Shown here: positions 55,966 to 64,000 of the stretch, piece by piece
Layout: the number at the start of each line of letters is the position of its first letter
Position numbering within the stretch: the first letter of the stretch is position 1
From: Hirundichthys speculiger
Lineage: Eukaryota > Chordata > Actinopteri > Beloniformes > Exocoetidae
NCBI GenBank assembly: GCA_018398805.1
Contig: JAGFBZ010000328.1
Location: 832,001 to 896,000, forward strand
DNA length: 64,000 nucleotides
Direction of reading: 5' to 3'
Made by a program: the position numbers and the translations under genes
The notes under the pieces: model-generated
Database searches by the model: none
Seen by the model: the letters and a program-made list of their open reading frames with translations, nothing else
What the model was told of the DNA's origin: nothing

Positions 55966-58793
55966 AAAGCTCTACGGACAGCCTGAACTCTCTCCGTGAC
56001 TGTTGCGTCTGCACACCAGAGCTTTTCCAAGCTCAGATTAATACAGAACTACTTGAGATCCTCCAAGGCACAAGACAGACTGAGTGACCGGCAGTGATGA
56101 GTCTCAACAACGAAGCTGACCGTCAGAGTTGGTACAGTGATGTCATAGATGACTTTGCCTCCAGGAAAGCCAGGAAGCACAGAAGAGGGCTGAGTATTGA
56201 GAAAGAACATAGAGCAGCATGAAAGTCAGATTATTGGATTGCTGTGGTTTATTTAGATTTTTTTTCTTCCCATTTTTACCAAATATTATGAACATTTTTA
56301 CATAGTCTTACATAATTTCTGACCAAATCAATTATTCATCTTTTCTTTATATTTATATTATATTTATATATTTATATTTATATTTATATTTATATTTATA
56401 TTTATATTTATATTTATATTTATATTTATAAACCATTTGTGCTCTCTATTTTGAAGTGCCTCTGTTCATTTAAAATCATTATTTCAGTGTTTGTTTGATA
56501 TTTGTTTATTTTATTTAATGCTTTCTTTTGGTACATTAAAAAAGTCAAATGTTTGGATCAGAGTGTGTATTTAGTTTATTTTTTCTCCCCATTTTTGTCA
56601 AAGTTTTTGCACATTTTACATAGTTTTCATATCTATTTATTCAACTTTATATTTCCTTCATAAACTATTATTTTCCAACTTGTTTCAGGTATCTCTGTTC
56701 ATTAACATCGCTATTTAAGTATTTGTCATATTTTTAATTCATTTTATTTCATACTATCTTTGTTGTACATTTTCTGTTGCAGTTTATTTAAAACAAAAAA
56801 TATAAGCAGATTGTGTTTACAGTAAATGACTGGCTGATTTATTTGTTTCTTCATATAAAAGTAATGAAGTGTAAATCAATCCAAGGATGCTCTTGTAGCT
56901 GAATTTGCTACCATTTCAGATCAAAAACCATAGATGGGTCAAACGTGCTGGGCTGCTCTTCACCGTATGATGTATTTATTCTCTGCGTGGCCAGAACATG
57001 CGTGGCCAAATATTATTTTAAAGATTTTTCTGCAAGTTTGCAAACCTGCTGCCTTCTTGGATGGCCTCAACTACCGTGAATTACAATCCAACTGCAAAAA
57101 GAAGTTCTCACATTCAGTTTTACAAGAGGATTCATAATTACAGTGTTTATAGGAGGTGTATGAATGATCAATAATCAATATTATTGACAGTAATGGGGGG
57201 GCCCTGGTTTTATCTGTGGCTGCTGCTTTTGTGGCACCGCTACCTTTTGTTTTGTTTGGTTAAATATTTGGTCAAATGGCCAATTTGGTGCAGAATGTTT
57301 TAGGGCCCAGTGCATTTCAGAAACAACAGTGGTGCTGGTGGCTCCTTTGCTTCGTAGTGTACAAACAAACTTTATTCAGTGCGACATGTCGTCAACTTCA
57401 CATTCCCTGTAATGACAGAATGTCACCGAAGTGCCACACTGAGTATTTGTCCTTGGACGAGACAAAATACAGAGACAGACGCTTTAGCGAAAAAGAAGCA
57501 CGACTGTGCCACTTCCATCCTTAACGATGACCCGATGTAGCGAACACCGATGTGCTTTTATCTCTCGAGAGTGTCACAACGCACGTGTTAGGTTGACATT
57601 TTCCAAGAGAGAAAGAAAAATGAGTGCAAAGTCAGTCCTTCATAATAAAAGCTGAGGATTTGGCCTCTCAAGTGTTCTTTTCCCCAACATTTATAGTGTC
57701 TGCGTAAACCAGGAAATAGAGCAAATGCAGGGTGATGTGGAGTTTGGTAGAGATAAAGACAGGGAAACTGAATTACTCCAGTCAAGCATTGCACATTCCT
57801 GCAAACCTGAACGGCTCGGGGAAATAGAACTTTTTCACTTCAAACATGCAAAACAGTGCAATGCAGCCAGTGTGGGTGTGAAAACTTTAGAAGACTCATT
57901 TTTTATTTAAGGTTCTTGCTTCTTTCGAAGATGCCCTTCGTAGATATCGTGTAACCGCAATCAGGAGCAGGAGTTGTTTTTTCAGTGCAAACTCTCAGAT
58001 TAAGCTCTCGTTCGAAGCCGGTTAAAGGAACTCGTTTCAAAGTCTTAGAAGGATTGCTATCATGGATAAAAGAAAGCAAATCGTTCAACATCATCCGGAT
58101 GTAACTGTTTAGCTCAGGTGTTCTTTATGAATGTGCTTGTGGTCCAGTCACTCCTCTCTTCAAAGACTTTCTTAAAGAAGCACGAAGATGCTTTTAGAAT
58201 CTATGACGCCGTGCGTCCCTGTTGGTGTTGGAGGTTATGTTGCATTTACAACCCTGTTCAAAATTGACTTTTGTTGGTGTCTTTCTCAACCACTTCCTCA
58301 ATTTATCACCAGGTCGTTACTTTCTTAAACATCTTGGTCAACTCTGCCATGATGTCCACTGTTGTTTCATCATTGTCGATGTGGGAAGGGGCGGAGCTTC
58401 AGGGGGGCTTGGGGGGACAGTACTCCCCCGGCCCAGGCCCAGGAGGGTCCGGTGAAAGATGAAGAAACAGGTCTCTCCCCAGGCATCAATTACACCTTCT
58501 GCACTTCTGGATACAATGACATCTGTGAAAAGTTCACGCACCACGTACGAGGTTATATATAGGTTTCCCAGCCAGAATGAGTCATGGTTGGTCAAATAAA
58601 TTTAAGACTGACTTTGGTCATGTAGGTTTCTTCAACACAGTGAATTAAATGTTGTGGTGCATGGCTGACTTCATGTTCACTCTCACAGTTAACTCTTGCA
58701 AAATTACAAGTGGATCACCGGTAAGATCTCCAAATGTATTGTGGGTAAAATCATCATCAACAGCCGTCCATCAGCGTCATCATCAGTCACTAG
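55966..58793. other. Intergenic, AT-rich, nothing firm
   Basis: Contains the ATATTT microsatellite (56347-56431). Frames of 82 aa or less (57276-57524 and others) have no domain. 58380-58450 is GC-rich with frames on both strands. Confidence 0.5.
56347..56431 (+). repeat. (TATATT)n microsatellite
   Basis: Hexamer run TTTATA over about 85 bp with a few shorter units at its start. Confidence 0.95.
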
Positions 58794-59921
58794 CAGGGCA
58801 GGAATTTCGCGGCGGCCACGGCGGCCATGGCCGTCGTGGCCCTTCTTCTTGGCCGTGATGCCCTTCCGAAAATTGGTTGCTTAACGGCCACTGTGGCCTT
58901 GGTGCCCTGCTCTGTCCCTTTCCTTCGGCTATCATCAAGTTTGCGCCGTAGTGCCCATCTGTAGGTCTACCTGTATTAAAGCTAAACAATCGGAGCGGAG
59001 TGTGTCCTACTGCGGGATCCGTCCATAACTCTACAGCCGCACAGCCTTCTATTATCATTAGCGTTCTGTCTGTGGGATTAACAGCACAACGATACCACGA
59101 AGACGACATTAAAGGTAAGTGTTCAAAAAGCCATCTGTTTTCTAGATCAAATAGCTTTTCATTGAGCATAAGGACTTTAAAGATTGAGCCCGGGACAATA
59201 AATCGTAATAAATTGCTCCCAACTTTGAATTGATAAAGAGTTGCTAGACTTGGTAGTAGCAGTAGCCTATTAGCCTCCCTGAGAGGAACCTAGCTATCCA
59301 ACAAGCTAAATCAACACTTCTGTAAATCGTTCGTGTCATATCTTATTGCTATAGCCTACTAATAATTTTTAATGTTTTAATATCAGACGGAGACTGTCAT
59401 GTCTCACTACTGTAGCCTTCTGAGCTATGGTTGCTAAGGCAACCCAAGTAAACGGTCTCCTGCAATCAGCTGTTTTATCGTAAACTAAAGCCTCCAAATA
59501 ATCCTTTTCTCGCCAAATCAACTTCTCTGTCTCTCTTCTATGTGTGCAGCGAAGCTTTGCTTGTTAGTCTTCATTTCATCGCCAAAATCAGGATGTTATT
59601 AAATGGAATTCGTTTATAGAGAAAACATCTGTGACTAGAAACACATCATAAACTCACGATTGATATATGATTCAACAACAACTTACAGGCAGGATGACGA
59701 TGCTGAGATAGATTGATTCAAACTCCGACATTCCTGTTCTAAACACGATACACTTCTGAGACTTCAGGTCCGCGAAAGTGAAACCTAAACTCTTTAACAC
59801 GTATCATTACAGAAATACGCTCCGGGGTGGTTTAAGCATTTGAATAATCAGTAGGCTATGAAAACGTGATAATATTATTTAAAAATATTTAACATATTCA
59901 CTCTAAACTTTTTTTCCTCAG

Positions 59922-60612
59922 AAAGAAGAATGCCAAGACGGGAACTAGTCGAGATTAGTCGCAAAAGAGCTTGAAGATGCAGCAAAAACCTGCCAAAATA
60001 TGACACCTACTTCAAAAGGTTATCATGGAATAGTTAATTGTTAGAATCTTCTTATTTTAGCCTAAGTTTATGTGGTACATTTAGGAAATAACATTTGGTA
60101 GGAATTAATACCCCTTTTCAGACATGTTAAACCAAATATGTGTTTTACATATTGGTATGTATGTGTATGTATATAGATCCGTGTGTATACATTGGATATA
60201 AATTTTGTTTATTTTTTGGGGGAAATATGTCCAATTAATATTTAGATTTAATTATAAGAGGTTCTATATGTTTCTAAATTATGGTTATACACATGTGTCA
60301 GTGTATATTGATTTATGAATTATTATATATTTTATAAATATATTTATTTTCAGATACATAGATTCATGATAGTGTTAAAATTGTCTATGCTTTAAAAGAT
60401 TGTTTTGACATGTCTGGAATTAATCAATAAAATGAAATGAAATATATTAACTAATTGTGCCACTTTGATTCATCATAAAACTGTTTTAAATTTTCAGCAA
60501 GTGCAAAAAAGACAGAGGGAGCATAGAGAGGTGGAGGCCAACTGTTTTTCCTTATGTGCCTAGGAAGACCCCAGGTTCTCCATCCCCATCATCAGATGAC
60601 GATTTAAATTAA
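59922..60612 (+). pseudogene. Two-exon ORF remnant inside hAT-D
   Basis: After an acceptor (TTTTTTTCCTCAG) an ATG at 59930 opens MPRRELVEISRKRA, then one TGA, then RCSKNLPKYDTYFK to AAAAG/GTTATC (60018). The acceptor TAAATTTTCAG ends at 60497. Joined there, the frame continues as SKCKKDRGSIERWRPTVFPY and VPRKTPGSPSPSSDDDLN to a stop at 60610-60612. That gives 66 residues with a single stop, which a C-to-T change would create (CGA to TGA). A possible leader exon ends at 59114 with AAAG/GTAAGT. I do not recognise the protein. It is basic, with an acidic serine-rich end. It could be the element's own 5' gene or a captured host fragment. Confidence 0.45.
60098..60443 (+). mobile_element. LINE 3' end, copy 2 (inside hAT-D)
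   Basis: Near-repeat of 4300-4650: CCCCTTTTCAGACATGTTAA through CATGTCTGGAATTAATCAAT then AAAATGAAAT. It lies within the presumed intron (60019-60497) of the hAT-D gene remnant. Confidence 0.75.
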
Positions 60613-61099
60613 ATTTATGGCTGTGTAATAACCTGATAAAAATCAGTAACATTGCCTTTTTTGTTGTCTGTTTCCCTTTGATAAAAGTCCCAAAGTTGTG
60701 GTAGCCTATTAAAAATATCCAAGGTTCTGAATTCAAAAACTGTGTTCTGCCGTTTATTAGCATATATTGTGTTTTTTTTATTATGGCCGTGTTGCCCTGA
60801 CATTTGGCCTTTGTGCCCTCAAAAAAAATGCCCCTTTGAAGGCCAAGTGGCCTTGTCCCTCAGATCACGAAATTCCAGGCCTGGTCACTAGTCAACAGAG
60901 TCTACATGGTGCAGGGTAGGTGGATCACAGATTAATTAAATCATGAGTGGCAGTTCATACAAGCATAAAAGTGGAGCAAAAAAAAATGCAAAGAAAAGGA
61001 GAAAAGAGCGCAGAAAAAAACTAAAAAAGCTGGTCCGAGTTGGCATTTTTAACAGCAATGGAAACACATCAGGCGAAATCAGCACTTGGTACCGAGCAG

Positions 61100-61135
61100 A
61101 ATGAATGAATGAATGAATGAATGAATGAATGAATG
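61100..61135 (+). repeat. (GAAT)n microsatellite
   Basis: Nine perfect GAAT units just before the sequence shared with hAT-B. Confidence 0.95.
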
Positions 61136-61143
61136 CCAGTAGC

Positions 61144-61437
61144 TACTACAACAATAACTGGTGCGTCTCCCAGGTGACGTCACAACCGCATACCGCCGAA
61201 TACATTCTAGACAATATATATTATGTCATAATACTACAGGTTTGATTGATTTCAGAATGACATGGTCGCTCTTCGTGGTGTTGAACTCTTACTATCAAAT
61301 GCTTTGGGCTGTGTGTCAAAAATGTAGTAATGCTTGTAAGCTCCACTGTTGCGGGCACGTGTATGTTGGAAAACGATGTAATCACAAGCTTTATTGGGCT
61401 TAAAGGGCCCAGTCATGTGCCCCGCCCCCGGCCCAGC
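61144..61437 (+). repeat. Second copy of the hAT-B extra segment
   Basis: ACTACAACAATAACTGGTG through GGGCTTAAAGGGCCCAGTCA and the CCCCGCCCCC stretch matches 37382-37674 with scattered changes. It is not bounded by hAT-B ends. Confidence 0.8.
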
Positions 61438-62789
61438 TGCTGGATGTGGGACACAGTGTCGTACAAGCCGTTGTCTTCCAGGGACAAGGAGGGAACTTGC
61501 TGTGTTCGGTTTTTGCCAACTGACGGCAGGGATGACGGCTTCATAAAAGTCGGCAAATATTCCCCTAAAGTGATATCAAACCTGAAAATCTAATCTAATT
61601 AAGGTATTAAATGACCTCTTTTAAATCTTGAAATAAGGCTCATTTCAAGGAATATTGTCTTAATTTTAGGAAGACGTATCTTTTGGTCTTTTGTCCTTGC
61701 TTTTGCAAAACCCAGCCAAAAGTAACTTTTTGAATCTCATCCCGGTTGTCTCCTTTGACACCACTATGTCACAGATCAACAACAATGAAACTGGGTCACA
61801 AAGAGTAATCTTAGAAAGCATCATAAATCCACATCTATAGGGGGCCCAGTGAGCTAGAAATGACAAAAGGTCCTTCTGCTTCAAACACTTTAGGAGAGAA
61901 ACATCAGATGATTGTAAATGCGTAATTTTTCACTCTATTCCTTTTGATCTAACGCTAGATCAAAGGGAATATACTGATAGATGACTGTCACAATCAATCA
62001 GCTTCCTGACAGTATAGTACACTGGTTAAGTTTGTGACATGATGAGTTTTCTTTGACTAGTGGAGCAAGATAGCCAATTTTGAGTCTAGATCCACTGACG
62101 GGAAAAGATAAAACATGTCCAGTGCTATTTGATTCTGCATTAGACTGGCTGTCTCTTTCCATATGGCTGTTTGTATTATCTGTGAGGGCTTTGAGTCTTT
62201 CATCTCATGGGCTCAACATTCTCCTCTCTGCCAGCTACCACTTTGAGTTTTATTTCTCCGACACAAAGCGAGGACTAGCAGGTTTCTAGAACAAGTTTGA
62301 AGCCTGTAACATACTGCTGTATAAAACAAATAGGTGTTGGGGAACACTGTGATCCCTACGGGGGTTTACAGAGCCATCAAGCACCTTTACAGGTGGATAA
62401 AGACCAACAAATGCATTTAGTACATCATAGGGACATATATCACAAAAATCATCATGCAAGATACTTGGGTCTGATATCACAACCTCTAAAAAAATTACAA
62501 GATGTACAGGAGCACTTTACAGACAATACTGACCTCACTGTAATAGGCTGCAGTAATGAAGCAGCATGTGTGTATTGTCTACACTCTGCAGGATACTGAA
62601 ATTCAAACTTAGAGGAATGAGCACCACTCACCATCATAAATTAAGTAAAAAAATCAATGTATTTCCTCTTCAAGGCAAAACTTACCTTAGATGCAATCTA
62701 TTGTCTTGTAAGATGGAGGTTTTTCAAATACTTTTTAGTTAGTTTCAGCTCCACTCTCCACAGTCTGGGTATGCTTCCTGAATTTACAG
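61438..62789. other. Intergenic, nothing recognised
   Basis: Frames of 100 aa or less without domains (the largest at 62297-62599). No element ends seen. Confidence 0.5.
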
Positions 62790-62928
62790 TGAGGACGAGG
62801 CAAGACACCGGGGAAGAAAGAGTCGGGAAGACATGCAGTAAAGGATCGTAAGGCCAGGAGTCGAACATGCGGCTGCTGCAGGAGGACCACAGCCTCCGTA
62901 CATGGACCATCTGCTTAAACCACTGAGC
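62790..62928 (-). mobile_element. tRNA-derived SINE, second family
   Basis: On the minus strand it starts CTAGCTCAGTGGTTTAAGC (A box) with TGTTCGACTCCTGG (B box), then CCTTTACTGCATGTCTTCCC and a CTCTTTCTTCCCC tail. Same family as 39619-39735. Its tRNA-like 5' end directly touches the telomere-like array. Confidence 0.8.
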
Positions 62929-63518
62929 TAGGGTTAGGGCTAGGGCTTTTCACATAGTTAGGGTTAGGGCTAGGGCTAGGGCTAGGGCTTTTCACATAGT
63001 TAGGGTTAGGGATAGAGCTACGGCTAAGGTTTTTCACTTAGGGTTAGGGTTAGGGCAGGGCTAAGGTTAGAGCTAGGGCTAGTGCTAAGGTTAGAGCTAG
63101 GGCTAGTGCTAGGGCTTTTCACTTAGTTAGGGTTAGGGCTAAGGTTAGAGCTAGGGCTAAGGTTAGAGCTAGGGCTAGTGCTATGGCTAGGGCTTTTCAC
63201 TTAGTTAGGGTTAGGGATAGAGCTATGGCTAAGGTTAGAGCTAGGGCTAGTGCTAGGGCTAGGGCTTTTCACTTAAGGTTAGGGCTAGGGCAAGGCTAAG
63301 GTTAGAGCTAGGGCTAGTGCTAGGGCTTTTCACTTAGTTAGGGTTAGGGCTAAGGTTAGAGCTATGGCTAAGGTTAGCTAGGGCTAGTGCTAGGGATAGG
63401 GCTTTTCACTTAGAGTTAGGGAGAGGGCTAGGGCTAATGTTAGAGCTAGGGCTAGCGCTAAGGTTAGAGCTAGGGCTAGTGCTAAGGCTTTTCACTTAGT
63501 TAGGTTTAGGGTTAGTGC
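62929..63518 (+). repeat. Degenerate telomere-like array
   Basis: About 590 bp of TTAGGG, GCTAGGG, GCTAAGG and GTTAGAGCTAGGG variants. TTTTCAC recurs nine times, at spacings of roughly 42 to 87 bases. Perfect vertebrate TTAGGG units are only a minority. It may be an interstitial telomeric remnant or a minisatellite that grew from the SINE's own GAGCTAGGG end. Confidence 0.85.
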
Positions 63519-64000
63519 TGCCATTGGTCAATAGACAACATGATGTTGACCCACAGTTGGTCATTTTTTCTATAATAATTGTTTGTACATCTCTAGATGA
63601 GCTGAGCAGCTTGTAAAGCAAAGCAGCTTCGAAGTGGTTTGTCCGCGACTGCCAGTGTTACTTTCTTTTGTCATGTCTATGTGCTCCTTCACAACTGACA
63701 TCACTTTGCAGAGCAGACTACAGAAGCCCCTTTCGGACAAACAAATGTAGTACGCCTGTGCAGTTGAGTCGGCCCTGAGGTCGCAGAGCTTTCACAGCAA
63801 CCCTATACCCTAACGAACAGCGCCGGAGTTCCACCACAGCCATACAGAGATCACCTCCTCAGATCGCTCTTGATCTTGGTGCGCACCAGAGTAAGTTTTT
63901 TTTTCTTTCACATCGACCCAAGTGAACCACACTCAGGACCTTAAGGGCCAACCTCAGCAGGTGAAATGCTGGTTTGACACACACAGACATTTCCTGCAGC
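63519..64000. other. Intergenic, nothing recognised
   Basis: No frame over 60 aa is supported. A T-run lies at 63897-63905. Confidence 0.5.

Larger units (their letters stand above)
58794..60883 (+). mobile_element. hAT-D element, long form with split-gene remnant
   Basis: Ends CAGGGCAGGAATTTC and GAAATTCCAGGCCTG, flanked by a perfect 8-bp duplication GTCACTAG (58786-58793, 60884-60891). The first 165 and last 140 bp match the short sister at 55160. The 1.78 kb between holds a small gene-like unit with splice signals (59115 donor, 59921 and 60497 acceptors) and a LINE 3' end. No hAT dimerisation or DDE blocks are visible. Confidence 0.9.

Noticed and set aside
62929..63518. True chromosome end
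   Set aside because: Sequence continues for about 480 bases beyond it and perfect TTAGGG units are a minority, so it is internal.

Overview
The window reads as intron-rich, transposon-laden vertebrate DNA, almost certainly from a percomorph-like teleost. It has GT-AG introns of several kilobases, abundant Tc1/mariner, hAT and Harbinger elements, L2-type LINEs and tRNA-derived SINEs of the kind common in fish. There is no bacterial or phage gene organisation. The only confidently supported host gene is the 3' end of a classical type II cadherin on the plus strand, best matched to cadherin-12 (cdh12).

Layout of the gene. Three cdh12 exons are visible: the start of the fifth cadherin repeat (4725-4842), the end of that repeat plus the start of the transmembrane helix (8927-9179), and the last exon with the rest of the helix and the cytoplasmic tail (17254-17762). 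An AU-rich 3' UTR with two AATAAA signals follows, to about 18.6 kb. Upstream exons lie left of the window. As given, the middle exon carries one extra C in the transmembrane segment, which would shift the frame and remove the catenin-binding tail. The last exon is intact and conserved, so a base error or a very recent lesion is likeliest.

Layout of the rest. 1-4.7 kb: decayed Tc1 and a LINE 3' end. Introns: a MITE, a 0.45-kb CpG-rich patch, a mariner-like element nested in a hAT, Helitron-like elements, and a 25-copy 59-bp tandem array. 18.6-30 kb: hAT and Tc1 elements. 30.9-36 kb: a LINE split by a young non-autonomous LTR retrotransposon (5-bp target duplication, LTRs differing by one indel), then a mariner-like element in a TA microsatellite. 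36.8-45.5 kb: hAT elements, two SINEs, and an L2 LINE split by a deleted Harbinger element and carrying an 8-copy version of the same 59-bp repeat. 46-55 kb: LINE and hAT fragments and a MITE pair. 55-61 kb: a short and a long copy of one hAT family, the long one carrying a split-gene remnant. 62.8-63.5 kb: a SINE abutting a degenerate telomere-like array.

The genes do not form a pathway. The window's main interest is its layered insertion record, much of which can be ordered from target-site duplications, and the 59-bp tandem repeat derived from an L2 reverse-transcriptase frame. Repeat families are named locally (hAT-A to hAT-E) because no database search was possible.
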